From contig CAZPPT010000007.1 of assembly GCA_964588555.1 (NCBI GenBank), forward strand, positions 1-64,000: DNA of 64,000 nt, read 5' to 3'. The notes under the pieces are model-generated. The model searched no databases, was not told the origin of the DNA, and saw only the letters and a list, made by a program, of their open reading frames with translations. Position 1 is the first letter of the stretch; every line of letters begins with the position of its first letter. Shown in pieces: positions 25,422 through 34,039 of this stretch. The translations under genes were made by a program, and so were the position numbers. The DNA is from JAGVWJ01 sp964588555. Its GTDB lineage: Archaea; Micrarchaeota; Micrarchaeia; Anstonellales; Bilamarchaeaceae.

Positions 25422-26306
25422 ATGTTCATCCCGCTTGGCCTTGTAGTTGAACTTTTTGTATTCTTCGGGTTTATCGGTCTAATCCTTATCGCAGGTTCGA
25501 TCAAGATCATCCGGCCTGTTGAAAAGGCGCTCGTTGAAAGGTTGGGTAAGTTCCACCGGATCGCCGATCCCGGCCTCCTTATCATTATCCCCATTATCGA
25601 GACCATAATACGCGTGCCCATTACGGAGATGCGTGTCGATGTGGACAAACAGACCGTTATCACCCGCGACAACCTAAACGCTGTCGTTGACGCGGTTGTC
25701 TATTATAAGATCCATGATGTGCAAAAGTCGATCTATGCAATACAGGATTACCGCACCGCGATCCCTTCGCTTGCACAGACGACGCTTCGCGCGGTCATGG
25801 GGCAGATGACGCTTACTGAAGCAAATGAAAACCGGCAGCGGATCAACCATTCGGTAGAAACGGAGCTTGATAAGGAAACCAATGCGTGGGGCATTGACAT
25901 TATCCGCGTTGAGCTCCAGCGAATTGACCCGCCGCAGGATGTCCAGCAGGCAATGAACAATGTCGTCAAGGCAGAAAACGAGAAGCGCGCGGCAATCGAC
26001 CTTGCAACTGCCGCAGAAATCAAGGCAGACGGTGAAAAACGCGCTTCGGTTAAGGTAGCTGAGGGTGATGCAAAGGCAGTTGAGCTCCGCGCACACGCAG
26101 ATGCCTTGGCAATAAAACTCGTAAATGAGGCCGCACAGCAGTACTTTAAGGGCGAGGCAAAGGAGCTCAAGCGCCTTGAAGTTGCGCAGGTTGCACTTGC
26201 AAACAATGCCAAGTTCATCGTACCGCAGGGAACCGACCTTTCCATGATCGTTTCTGACACTGCCGGAATACAGGTCGTGCCGTTTAAGAAGAAAAAGGAA
26301 GGGTAG
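25422..26306 (+). CDS. SPFH-domain (stomatin/slipin) membrane protein
   Basis: A 294-residue stomatin-like protein: one N-terminal membrane segment (about 8-28), the SPFH domain (VRPVEKALVERLGKFHR-like start, TVITRDNLNAVVDAVVYYKI, YRTAIPSLAQTTLRAVMGQM) and a C-terminal Ala/Glu-rich coiled coil (AENEKRAAIDLATAAEIKADGE). SPFH proteins assemble as rings at the membrane and work with a protease or an NfeD partner. No NfeD gene is adjacent here. Confidence 0.93.
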   Translation: MFIPLGLVVELFVFFGFIGLILIAGSIKIIRPVEKALVERLGKFHRIADPGLLIIIPIIETIIRVPITEMRVDVDKQTVITRDNLNAVVDAVVYYKIHDVQKSIYAIQDYRTAIPSLAQTTLRAVMGQMTLTEANENRQRINHSVETELDKETNAWGIDIIRVELQRIDPPQDVQQAMNNVVKAENEKRAAIDLATAAEIKADGEKRASVKVAEGDAKAVELRAHADALAIKLVNEAAQQYFKGEAKELKRLEVAQVALANNAKFIVPQGTDLSMIVSDTAGIQVVPFKKKKEG

Positions 26307-26320
26307 GCCCAACTAAATAT

Positions 26321-26329
26321 ATTTATAAA
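26321..26329 (+). promoter_or_regulatory. TATA-like box before gene 26358
   Basis: ATTTATAAA lies 37 bases before the ATG at 26358; a second AT-rich stretch (26341-26350) lies closer, so the exact box is uncertain. Confidence 0.4.
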
Positions 26330-26357
26330 CACTTTTTACCATATATATTTTGATACC

Positions 26358-27311
26358 ATGTCAGCAGTACTAAAAAGGTTTGAGCGGCGCATCGCCTATA
26401 TACAGGCAAGGCGGGAATACATGGCCTCCAAGCTTCACCCTGGTGACGCGTCTTCGATTACGCAACTGAGCGCTACATTTGACCTTTCCCATGCAACCAC
26501 TTCAAGATATCAAAAGGAAAACATCTCCCCGTATCAGCCAGGAAAAAAGGAACCTGTTGCCGCTGCACAGGAGCGGCTGCATGCATATGCAATGAAATGG
26601 GTCCGCCGTACTCTCATCCCACCTCACCCGTCCTTGTTTTCATGCCATCTTCCAGGGCTGCAATTGGCCAAGGGAGCCGCGTTTGAATCCATTAAGGCCA
26701 TATGCGGTGCTGTTGTCTTTTTGCACACCAGTGCCCTTCTCTATCCAACAATTCGTTTCCCCGGGACAATTTTGGCGCACATCAACGCCACGGATGACTA
26801 TTGGCTTGATCGTCTCGTATATGGTGGCCTTACAGCCCTTGCCGCATTAGGGATTGCTTCCTTTTATGACAGTGCCGCCTCACTTATAGGCGCGTATTAT
26901 GTACGCAAGAAGTTGCGCCATGAATTGGGGGCATTGCCTGACCTTATGGGCGGGGATGTGTGGGACGCTGCCGAGCTTATATTGCGTAGTTCTGCAGAGG
27001 AGCGGTTTTTTACTACTGCATATTTCCAGTTACGTGATGCAACGGATCACTATTCCCATTTTCTTGATGTTGTCCTTAGGCTTGACCATGCTGGCCGCTT
27101 TAGCAGGCGGATCCGGCGTTTGCAAGAAAAATCCACGCTTGAAAGGTTCCAGGAATTGGTGAGTTTGGGGAACGGTTACCATGAATTTATTACGTTGATG
27201 GGGCGTATGCGAAATTCCATTTTAGGCTCCTATGAATCGCCCGAATTACGCGGAAACATCGGGCATGCGCTTCGGCTTCTCGAAACGTTCGTAGGTTCCA
27301 AAACAAATTAA
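26358..27311 (+). CDS. Membrane protein with N-terminal HTH-like segment
   Basis: A 317-residue protein of unknown family. Residues 30-55 (SSITQLSATFDLSHATTSRYQKE) look like a helix-turn-helix with a homeo/resolvase-like pattern. Two hydrophobic segments follow (about 118-136 and 150-172, FESIKAICGAVVFLH and YGGLTALAALGIASFY). The C-terminal 140 residues are helical and charged. A membrane-anchored regulator is possible but unproven. It appears to be a single-gene transcript. Confidence 0.55.
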   Translation: MSAVLKRFERRIAYIQARREYMASKLHPGDASSITQLSATFDLSHATTSRYQKENISPYQPGKKEPVAAAQERLHAYAMKWVRRTLIPPHPSLFSCHLPGLQLAKGAAFESIKAICGAVVFLHTSALLYPTIRFPGTILAHINATDDYWLDRLVYGGLTALAALGIASFYDSAASLIGAYYVRKKLRHELGALPDLMGGDVWDAAELILRSSAEERFFTTAYFQLRDATDHYSHFLDVVLRLDHAGRFSRRIRRLQEKSTLERFQELVSLGNGYHEFITLMGRMRNSILGSYESPELRGNIGHALRLLETFVGSKTN

Positions 27312-27339
27312 TTTAAAACTCAGGTGTGTTAATGCCCCT

Positions 27340-28581
27340 ATGCGCATCGTTGCAGATTTTCACGTCCATTCCAAATACGCGCGTGCTACAAGCGTACGGT
27401 GCGAGCCTGACGGGCTTGCGGAAGGCGCGAAAGTAAAGGGCATACACGTGATGGCAACAGGTGACTTTACGCATCCGCAGTACTTTCATGAATTAAAGCA
27501 AAAGCTTACTGTTGAAGAAAACGGCCTATTCCCCCATAACGGCATCCACCTTATCCTCTCGGTTGAAATTTCGCTTATTTATTCTGGCAAAAAGCGTGCA
27601 AACAAGATGCACCATCTCGTGCTTGCGCCAAATCTTGAGGTTGCGGCACAGATTAACGAGGTGCTTGGCAAACGCGGCAATCTAAAGGCAGACGGGAGGC
27701 CGATACTTGGCATTCGCTCACCTGAATTTGCAGAAATGCTTTTTGAAATATCGCGCGACATTGTCATCATCCCCGCGCACGCATGGACCCCTCACTTTGC
27801 CATTTTTGGCTCGAATTCAGGTGTCAATAGTGTCGAAGAGGCATTTGAGGACCAGGCAAAAAACATCTTTGCACTTGAAACCGGATTAAGTAGCGATCCT
27901 GCAATGAACTGGATGGTCTCCTCCTTAGACAAATACACGCTTGTCTCAAACAGCGATGCGCACAGCATTGAGAAGTTGGGACGTGAGGCAAATGTGTTTG
28001 ATCTAGAAGAACTCTCCTACAATGCGCTTGTAAAAGCGCTTAAGACAAAGAATGGTTTTGTAAAAACATATGAGTTCTATCCAGAAGAAGGCAAGTATCA
28101 CTACGATGGCCACCGGGCATGCAAGGTGGCATTTCATCCGAATGAGACGAAAAAACACAAGGGTATCTGTCCGGTATGCAAAAAACCGCTTACTATCGGG
28201 GTGCTTAACCGCGTGTATGAACTTGCTGACCGGCCAGAAGGGTTTAAGTTAGGAAATGCAGTGCCATTCCAGCGCATTGTGCCGCTTAAAACCGTGATTG
28301 CAAAGGCAATTGGAAAACCTGAAAACTCAAAATCGATCCTCCAATATTATGACAAACTGATCCGCTATTTTGGAAATGAGTTTGCCGTGTACGAGGCAAC
28401 TGAGGAGCAGCTTCGACTTGCAGTGGATAAGGAGATTGCAGATGCGCTTGTCCGGGTCAATAAAGGGGATATCAGATGGGTTCCCGGTCATGATGGGGTA
28501 TTTGGTGAGCTTGTTTTGCATGATAAAGTACGCGGCAAGGTTACGGCGGATAAGAAACAGAGAAAACTCGGGGAGTTTTAA
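27340..28581 (+). CDS. endoQ: Endonuclease Q-family PHP-domain nuclease
   Basis: A 413-residue protein with an N-terminal PHP domain (ADFHVHSKYARATS, LSVEISLIY, HAWTPHF, SNSDAHSIEKLG give the metal-binding His/Asp/Glu set) and a zinc-finger segment near residues 255-290 (HRACKVAF, GICPVCKKPLTIGV). This architecture and length match endonuclease Q of Thermococcales, which nicks DNA 5' of deaminated bases such as uracil and hypoxanthine. The same family is often mislabelled as UvrD-like or PHP phosphoesterase. The call rests on domain order and the zinc-finger context. Confidence 0.82.
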   Translation: MRIVADFHVHSKYARATSVRCEPDGLAEGAKVKGIHVMATGDFTHPQYFHELKQKLTVEENGLFPHNGIHLILSVEISLIYSGKKRANKMHHLVLAPNLEVAAQINEVLGKRGNLKADGRPILGIRSPEFAEMLFEISRDIVIIPAHAWTPHFAIFGSNSGVNSVEEAFEDQAKNIFALETGLSSDPAMNWMVSSLDKYTLVSNSDAHSIEKLGREANVFDLEELSYNALVKALKTKNGFVKTYEFYPEEGKYHYDGHRACKVAFHPNETKKHKGICPVCKKPLTIGVLNRVYELADRPEGFKLGNAVPFQRIVPLKTVIAKAIGKPENSKSILQYYDKLIRYFGNEFAVYEATEEQLRLAVDKEIADALVRVNKGDIRWVPGHDGVFGELVLHDKVRGKVTADKKQRKLGEF

Positions 28582-28604
28582 ATCTTATTGTTCGAATGTT
28601 TTGT

Positions 28605-29069
28605 ATGCCTAAGCGCCCTGCCATGAATTATGTGATCAACGGAAAACAAGTACCTCCGGAAATTTTTCATAAACGCATGCGCGACACGCTCATTTATGCC
28701 CTACCCGCCATGTCCATTGCCTTTTTTGCTACTGGCTACATCATTTCACTGCTTAATATAAGTTCCTCATTCTCTGTCGGATCGCAGGCATTCACGGCCC
28801 CGCCACTATTCTATTTCACCATTTTCTCGCTTGGGTATTCGTTTGTGCATGCGGGGGCCTTGTTTACGTACTTTGGTGAAACGCGAAAAATCATGCTTCT
28901 TGGCATTTGCGTAGCGGGACTTCTTGGCCTTACCTTAGACGGAGCCATTACTTCTGTACTTGGTGCAGCTGCGTTGGCCGGCACGATTCCGCCACCCTTG
29001 TTTTCAGTCGGGCTTTTTCTTTTTATCTGGCTTCTTTTTATTGACATTCTGGTCTATCTGAAAAAGTAA
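28605..29069 (+). CDS. Small polytopic membrane protein
   Basis: A 154-residue protein with four hydrophobic segments (about 28-50, 65-85, 95-115 and 128-150) and a short cytosolic N terminus. ATG 28605 was preferred over 28596 because a TTTTAAATC box at about 28576-28584 is then at leaderless distance. It has no recognisable family motif. It ends 11 bases from the convergent ribD gene. Confidence 0.6.
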   Translation: MPKRPAMNYVINGKQVPPEIFHKRMRDTLIYALPAMSIAFFATGYIISLLNISSSFSVGSQAFTAPPLFYFTIFSLGYSFVHAGALFTYFGETRKIMLLGICVAGLLGLTLDGAITSVLGAAALAGTIPPPLFSVGLFLFIWLLFIDILVYLKK

Positions 29070-29079
29070 TCGTCTAACT

Positions 29080-30153
29080 TTAGAAATATCCAATCACCAG
29101 TACATCGTCCCCTAATTTCCTAATTGCAACGTTTTTGAGCTGTACTGCGTCATCCATCCTTTCAACGCCTGAACCTTCAAATACGTTTTTTCCACCGCCA
29201 AGGATCTTTGCAGCAATGAAAAATGCCCCTTTCTGCGCAAGCTTTTTTTCAAAAACAGTCGTTGCAATCTCGCTTCCGCCCTCAACAATTATTGACAGGA
29301 TATTCAGTTTGCCAAGCATCTCAAACAACTGCTTTAGGTCCACGTGTTCTGGCTTTTCCTCTTCAACTACAAGCACCTCGACACCGAGCGATTCAAGCTG
29401 TTTTTTCTTTTCCAGGTCGTGGTTTTTTGTCGTTGCAATTATTCGCCGCGCGTTTGGTTCGAGCACCTGCGAGGTAAGCGGAATGCGCAGTTTACTATCC
29501 ACTATGATTCTCGTTGGATTTTTTGCCTTTGGTGTTCGGGACGTAAGCCGCGGATTATCAACGATCACAGTATTTATCCCGACCAATATCGCGTCAAAAT
29601 TGTCGCGCCATGCATAGCTTACCGCATGCGATTGTGAATTGCTGATATATTTTGAATCGCCTGTTTTTGTCGCAATCCGGCCATCCAGGGTCATGGCGAG
29701 CTTGAGCATGATAAATGGTTTTCCCGTTCTAATCCAATGGAAAAATCCTTCATTAAGCTCGTAACAAAAAGGGTCATTAAGAAGCTCAACTTCTATTCCG
29801 TTTCCCCGTAATTTTTCTATGCCCTTGATTTCCGGGTTTCGGTCCTCAGTGCCGATGACTACCCTTTTTATCCCCGCCTCAATTATTTCTTCAGTGCACG
29901 GCGGTGTCCTTCCAAAATGCGAGCACGGCTCGAGGGTTACATACAGCGTCGCGTCGTTTAGGTTCTCTCCTTTTTCCCGCGCTTTACGGATTGCAAGAAC
30001 CTCGGCGTGCGGATTTCCCGCATTTTGGTGGTGTCCCTCGCCGATGATTTTGTTATCCCTAACTACTACTGCACCGACGCGCGGGTTTGGCGAGGGATTC
30101 GATTTTCGTGCAAGTTTTAATGCACGGTTGATGTAGCGGGAGGTCGCATCCAT
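29080..30153 (-). CDS. ribD: Bifunctional riboflavin deaminase/reductase RibD
   Basis: A 357-residue RibD. The N-terminal deaminase has the zinc motifs NPHAEVLAI and TLEPCSHFGRTPPC; the C-terminal reductase has the DHFR-like strands PFIMLKLAMTLDGRIAT and LNILSIIVEGGSEIAT. It deaminates and then reduces the pyrimidine ribosylamino intermediate made from the GTP cyclohydrolase II product. The bifunctional bacterial form is uncommon in archaea. ATG 30153 was chosen because it leaves one base after the ribA stop and matches the family start MDATSRYINRALKLA. Last gene of the operon. Confidence 0.95.
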   Translation of the reverse strand: MDATSRYINRALKLARKSNPSPNPRVGAVVVRDNKIIGEGHHQNAGNPHAEVLAIRKAREKGENLNDATLYVTLEPCSHFGRTPPCTEEIIEAGIKRVVIGTEDRNPEIKGIEKLRGNGIEVELLNDPFCYELNEGFFHWIRTGKPFIMLKLAMTLDGRIATKTGDSKYISNSQSHAVSYAWRDNFDAILVGINTVIVDNPRLTSRTPKAKNPTRIIVDSKLRIPLTSQVLEPNARRIIATTKNHDLEKKKQLESLGVEVLVVEEEKPEHVDLKQLFEMLGKLNILSIIVEGGSEIATTVFEKKLAQKGAFFIAAKILGGGKNVFEGSGVERMDDAVQLKNVAIRKLGDDVLVIGYF

Positions 30154-30154
30154 A

Positions 30155-30724
30155 TCAATCAAACAAGTGTTTTAACCTGTCCTTCTTTGTCCGGATATAT
30201 TTTTTATTATGCTCGTTTGGGGTGGTAATAAGGGGGATACGTTCAACATCGACTCCTTTTGCCTGAAGCTCAGCTATCTTTTTTGGGTTATTTGTAATAA
30301 GCCTGATCTTTTTGACCCCTAAGTAATCTAATAAATCTACTGCAATTTCGTATTCCCGCTGGTCTTCCTTAAACCCAAGCTTTTTGTTTGCCTCGACCGT
30401 GTCAAGCCCTTCATCCTGGAGTGCATATGCCTTTATCTTATTCCCAAGCCCGATGCCTCTACCTTCCTGGTCAAGATACATGAGGATGCCGTTATTCTTG
30501 CTTATGTACTCAAGGGATTTCTCAAGCTGCTCGCGGCAATCGCATCTTAAGGATGCAAGCGTATCACCAGTAAGGCATTTTGAGTGCACCCGTACGGCAA
30601 TTCCGTCCTCTATGTTTCCCTTCACAAGCACGATGTGCTCCTTTGCTGCCCCATCCTTAAACGCAAGCACCTTAAAGTCGCCAAAACGGGTCGGTAAAAA
30701 CGATTCTGCGATGAATTCTACCAT
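30155..30724 (-). CDS. ribA: GTP cyclohydrolase II
   Basis: A 189-residue GTP cyclohydrolase II with the zinc cysteines CLTGDTLASLRCDC and the catalytic segment YLDQEGRGIGLGNKIKAY. It opens GTP to the first pyrimidine of the riboflavin pathway. This is the bacterial-type enzyme rather than the archaeal GTP cyclohydrolase III. It lies between the ribC-ribH fusion (four-base gap) and ribD. Confidence 0.95.
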   Translation of the reverse strand: MVEFIAESFLPTRFGDFKVLAFKDGAAKEHIVLVKGNIEDGIAVRVHSKCLTGDTLASLRCDCREQLEKSLEYISKNNGILMYLDQEGRGIGLGNKIKAYALQDEGLDTVEANKKLGFKEDQREYEIAVDLLDYLGVKKIRLITNNPKKIAELQAKGVDVERIPLITTPNEHNKKYIRTKKDRLKHLFD

Positions 30725-30728
30725 ATCA

Positions 30729-31610
30729 TTACCTTCTTAATTTCTGTGCCAAAATGGCAGCACTATTGACTGCGTGTTCTGCGTATCCCTCTGCACGTGC
30801 GCGTGCCTGCTCTTCAGTTGCATCCGGGCCGATGACCCCAAGCGTAACCGGCTTGTTGAACTCAAGCGAAAGTCGTGTGAGCGTGTGCGCCATGGTTTCG
30901 GCAATGAGCTCGTCATGATCCGTTTCACCCTTGATAATCGCGCCAAGCGTCGCAACTGCGTCCGTTTCCTTCCCAAGGAGCAGTTTTTTTACTGCCAAGG
31001 GAATGTCATACGCGCCGGGAACAGAAATAATTTCAGTTATTCGCGCGCCCGATTTCTCAATTTGTTTTTTAGCCGTCTCGAGCATTTTTGATGTAATCGT
31101 ATCGTTAAATTCGCTATATACAATTCCTATGCCGATTGTACGTTCTACGCTTATTGTTCCTTCATCTTCTTTTCCTTGTCGTATTCCCTTTCCCGCGTGT
31201 CCGACAAGTATAGTTTGATTTGATACCATTACAACTGCATTCCTGCAATGTGCACGAATGCGGTTATCAAAAACTTTCCCAAGCTCGCGTTCGCTCCATG
31301 TTTCGTTCTCAAATACAAACACTTCAAGTATGTGCTTGTTTGTCATTAATTTTGCCTGCATAATTGCCATGCTTGCTTCATGTGCGCACTGGATATCAAT
31401 CGGTGCGTCTCCAGCCATGCCAAGCGCAAGTGCAATTGAGCATCCTTCGTTTTCTAAAAGTCGCTTACATTCCACTGCGAGATCCTTAAATCCCGGTACC
31501 GTGCGGCGTATTGTCTCGACATTATGTTTTTTCAATTCATCAAGTGCAATATCGCCCATATTGACGCGCGCAAAGGTCGTGTCAACAACCGCAATCTTTA
31601 TTTTTTCCAT
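30729..31610 (-). CDS. Fusion of archaeal riboflavin synthase (RibC) and lumazine synthase (RibH)
   Basis: A 293-residue fusion of two paralogous folds. Residues 1-152 match archaeal riboflavin synthase (IAVVDTTFARVNMGDIALDEL, LALGMAGDAPIDIQCAHEAS, VGHAGKGIRQGKEDEG). Residues 158-290 match lumazine synthase (GIVYSEFND with F168, ISVPGAYDIP, AIIKGETDHDELIAE with His232). Lumazine synthase makes 6,7-dimethyl-8-ribityllumazine and riboflavin synthase dismutates two of these to riboflavin, so the last two steps sit on one chain. The start overlaps the ribB stop by 13 bases. The two halves are normally separate proteins in archaea. Confidence 0.93.
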   Translation of the reverse strand: MEKIKIAVVDTTFARVNMGDIALDELKKHNVETIRRTVPGFKDLAVECKRLLENEGCSIALALGMAGDAPIDIQCAHEASMAIMQAKLMTNKHILEVFVFENETWSERELGKVFDNRIRAHCRNAVVMVSNQTILVGHAGKGIRQGKEDEGTISVERTIGIGIVYSEFNDTITSKMLETAKKQIEKSGARITEIISVPGAYDIPLAVKKLLLGKETDAVATLGAIIKGETDHDELIAETMAHTLTRLSLEFNKPVTLGVIGPDATEEQARARAEGYAEHAVNSAAILAQKLRR

Positions 31611-32233
31611 ATCTCTTCACCAGCTAAAAACACGGATCCGTTTTCTTTTGCATACATGCGTGCTTTTTCACGTGATAGCGCTACTCCGTCATCAAGCATC
31701 TCGCAGAGCACCACACATGGCGTAAGCCCAGCACGTTTTGCAAGTTCAACAGAAAGTTCCGTATGCCCTTTTCGTTTATCGATACCTTGTGAAACGCAAA
31801 TCGGTAAGTGACCTGGTGTACGGAAGTTATCTAGGAAAAAGCGCTTCTTATCTGTTTGCCCAAATATCTTGGCACATGTGCTGATTGCAAGCGCCTTGTC
31901 GTTATCCGTAACTCCCGTATGCGCGTTTATATGATTTACGGGGGTCGTGTATGGCGGTGCATCACCATAGTTTGTCTTTTGGTACGTGTGCTTTATTCCT
32001 GCGTGAGTAAATAAATCATGTAAATAGGGCAATTCAAGCTCGCGTGCGATTTCATTTTCAATTGCAAGTACGATAGAACCGCCTGCATCCTTTCTTAATT
32101 TCGTAATAATCGACGGGGTGACAAACGACGCGTGGATTATTAAGTCACATTCTCCTTCACGCTTATCACCATCATAAAGCACGACGAACTTTCCTTTTTT
32201 TAGTTCATTAACTGCTCCTTCAATAGAATTCAT
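31598..32233 (-). CDS. ribB: 3,4-dihydroxy-2-butanone 4-phosphate synthase
   Basis: A 211-residue RibB with the acidic metal-binding segment LYDGDKREGECDLI, FRTPGHLPI and GHTELSVELAKRAGL. It makes the four-carbon unit that lumazine synthase condenses with the pyrimidine. First gene of the riboflavin operon ribB, ribC-ribH, ribA, ribD. ATG 32233 replaces a TTG six codons upstream because a TTTTTAAG box lies at leaderless distance before it. Confidence 0.95.
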   Translation of the reverse strand: MNSIEGAVNELKKGKFVVLYDGDKREGECDLIIHASFVTPSIITKLRKDAGGSIVLAIENEIARELELPYLHDLFTHAGIKHTYQKTNYGDAPPYTTPVNHINAHTGVTDNDKALAISTCAKIFGQTDKKRFFLDNFRTPGHLPICVSQGIDKRKGHTELSVELAKRAGLTPCVVLCEMLDDGVALSREKARMYAKENGSVFLAGEEIWKK

Positions 32234-32255
32234 ATACCTATAATGAAGCAATACT

Positions 32256-32265
32256 ACTTAAAAAT
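32256..32265 (-). promoter_or_regulatory. TATA-like box of the riboflavin operon
   Basis: On the reverse strand ATTTTTAAGT lies 23-32 bases before the ribB ATG, as for a leaderless operon promoter. No FMN riboswitch-like structure fits between it and the start. Confidence 0.5.
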
Positions 32266-32289
32266 GAGTAGTTACCAGAATTTTGGTAA

Positions 32290-33189
32290 TTATTTCGTCA
32301 AAACCTTAACCCCACCCTTCTCAACAAGTATTGTGTGCTCATGCTGCGACACTAAGCTACCCTTTTCCTCCTTGAGCACCGGATATCCCTGCACTACGTG
32401 TGCCGAAAGCATCTCACGTAATGCGGCATTCACAAGCATTTTAGAGGGAAACTCCTTTCGAATCCATCGCTCTGCAAAGGGAAGTGCACTATATTTGCCC
32501 ATCGCATGCTGGATAATTTGGCGCGATTGGCGCATCCGTACCGGCTGGTCGGACACGATGCTAAAAATCTCCACCTGCTCGCTATCCTCAACCTCTCCTC
32601 GCCCGGTTGTTGCAAATGGTTCAACTGCAAATATGTCGCCTTCCTCAAACTTATAACTGTCCTTCCCGCCGCGTACATTCGGCACGTTTATCCCGGCATG
32701 GAGGTCATTTGTTTTTATCATGTGCCCGCTTAGGTTTGAGATCGGCTTATAACCGTAGGATTTGATCACGTCTTCAATAATGCCGCCAATCTCACCAACT
32801 TGCACCCCTGGCCTTATGGCAAGAAGCGCCTTGTCAAGCGCCTCCTTCGAGGCAAGAACAAGCTTTTCATTTTGTCCTGAAAGGTCGACCGTATAAGCGG
32901 TATCGCTGATCGCCCCTTCAATCGCAACGCCCATGTCAATTTTTACCATGTCGGCTTCGCCAAACACAAGCGTGCAACCAAACTCCGGCGTGTAATGCGC
33001 GGCAGTGTCGTTTATGGAAATGTTTACTGGAAACGCAGGCTGTACCCCTTCGTCATATATCATCTTTTCAATGGTTTCAGCAACTTCCAAAAGCGGTTCT
33101 CCCACCATGATCAAGCTCTTACTTTCCTCGCGTATTCTTCCTGCTATCTTTCCCGCTTCTATGAAATTTTCCAGTTCTTCATCAGTCAT
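32290..33189 (-). CDS. map: Methionine aminopeptidase, type II
   Basis: A 299-residue archaeal/eukaryotic-type methionine aminopeptidase. Metal ligands are visible in VKIDMGVAIEGAISDTAYTVD (Asp pair), GHMIKTNDLH (His), EEGDIFAVEPFAT (Glu) and the C-terminal SLVSQHEHTILVEKGG. The type II insert is present. It removes the initiator methionine from new proteins. It lies upstream of the riboflavin operon on the same strand but has its own spacing. Confidence 0.95.
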   Translation of the reverse strand: MTDEELENFIEAGKIAGRIREESKSLIMVGEPLLEVAETIEKMIYDEGVQPAFPVNISINDTAAHYTPEFGCTLVFGEADMVKIDMGVAIEGAISDTAYTVDLSGQNEKLVLASKEALDKALLAIRPGVQVGEIGGIIEDVIKSYGYKPISNLSGHMIKTNDLHAGINVPNVRGGKDSYKFEEGDIFAVEPFATTGRGEVEDSEQVEIFSIVSDQPVRMRQSRQIIQHAMGKYSALPFAERWIRKEFPSKMLVNAALREMLSAHVVQGYPVLKEEKGSLVSQHEHTILVEKGGVKVLTK

Positions 33190-33216
33190 AAAAGTTGTAT
33201 TTGGACGAATGAGTTT

Positions 33217-33747
33217 TTAAGACTTAAGAAAATAGACTTGCCTGTAAATCGTTTTCTTTATCTTGTTAAACTCGCGCCTGCTTAATTTCTTTGGATAACT
33301 CATAAGGAGAAGTGAAACTGGTCTTTTATTCTTTGAATAAGCGGGTTGGATAAATTGAAACGTATTAAGGTGAAAACCCTGTTTTTGGTAAAATGTAATT
33401 CGTTTCTTTTGATCTAGTGTTTTCGGTGGCTCGATCTCAAGGATGATTGGGACGACGGTTGTTGCAATAATTGATCGTAGTATCTTCGATCCATATCCCT
33501 TACCGCGTTTTCGAGCACTGATCGCCAGATAATGGATAAATACGAACTCCTCAATATTCCATAGCTCGATAAAGCCAACAAAGCCCCATTTTTCATAAGT
33601 TGCATAAAATTCGTGCCCAATTTTCCCAAAGAGCGTGCGTTCCTGTGCAAGCGTGCGACGTTCATCAGAAGGAAACGATGATTTGTAGAGGTTCCATGCT
33701 TGTTTGAAGGGTTTACTTTTGGTGTCAATTACTCTTTTGAATTGCAT
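33217..33747 (-). CDS. GNAT-family acetyltransferase
   Basis: A 176-residue GNAT protein with the acetyl-CoA motif HYLAISARKRGKGYGSKILRSI and the following IILEIEPP strand and RITFYQKQGFHLN. Substrate unknown. It is divergent from the first VapBC module and shares with it a region containing a 12-base perfect inverted repeat, so both may be under the same repressor. More AT-rich than the core genes. Confidence 0.85.
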   Translation of the reverse strand: MQFKRVIDTKSKPFKQAWNLYKSSFPSDERRTLAQERTLFGKIGHEFYATYEKWGFVGFIELWNIEEFVFIHYLAISARKRGKGYGSKILRSIIATTVVPIILEIEPPKTLDQKKRITFYQKQGFHLNTFQFIQPAYSKNKRPVSLLLMSYPKKLSRREFNKIKKTIYRQVYFLKS

Positions 33748-33764
33748 ATGTATTCTCTCTATAA

Positions 33765-33802
33765 ATAGTATTTTAAATGTTATTATACTATTAAAATACT
33801 AT
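33765..33802. promoter_or_regulatory. Inverted repeat in the divergent GNAT/VapBC promoter, candidate antitoxin operator
   Basis: ATAGTATTTTAA (33765-33776) and TTAAAATACTAT (33791-33802) are perfect 12-base complements separated by 14 bases, and include possible TATA elements for both directions. VapB-type antitoxins commonly repress such palindromes. Confidence 0.55.
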
Positions 33803-33817
33803 AAAAAAGGTGGTAAA

Positions 33818-34039
33818 ATGACTACACTAACAATAGAGTTTCGAGGAGTGACTGAAAAGATACTAAATGAATTAGTTGCACAAGGGTATGCTAAAACAAA
33901 GAGCGAGGCGGTACGGTACGCTATTTTACATGTTGGTGAAGAAATACGGGTAAAAGAAGTCCGTTTACATGAGCGAGCAGAAGACTATGCCTACGAGGAA
34001 ATAAAGGAAAAGTTAGACAAAGCATTTAGGAGGAAGTAA
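33818..34039 (+). CDS. VapB-type ribbon-helix-helix antitoxin
   Basis: A 73-residue protein with the strand-helix-helix pattern TLTIEFRGVTEKILNELVAQGYAKTKSEAVRYAILHVG of ribbon-helix-helix antitoxins, followed by a charged C-terminal tail that would wrap the toxin. The start ATG 33818 is preceded by GGTGG. The stop abuts the PIN toxin ATG. Confidence 0.85.
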   Translation: MTTLTIEFRGVTEKILNELVAQGYAKTKSEAVRYAILHVGEEIRVKEVRLHERAEDYAYEEIKEKLDKAFRRK

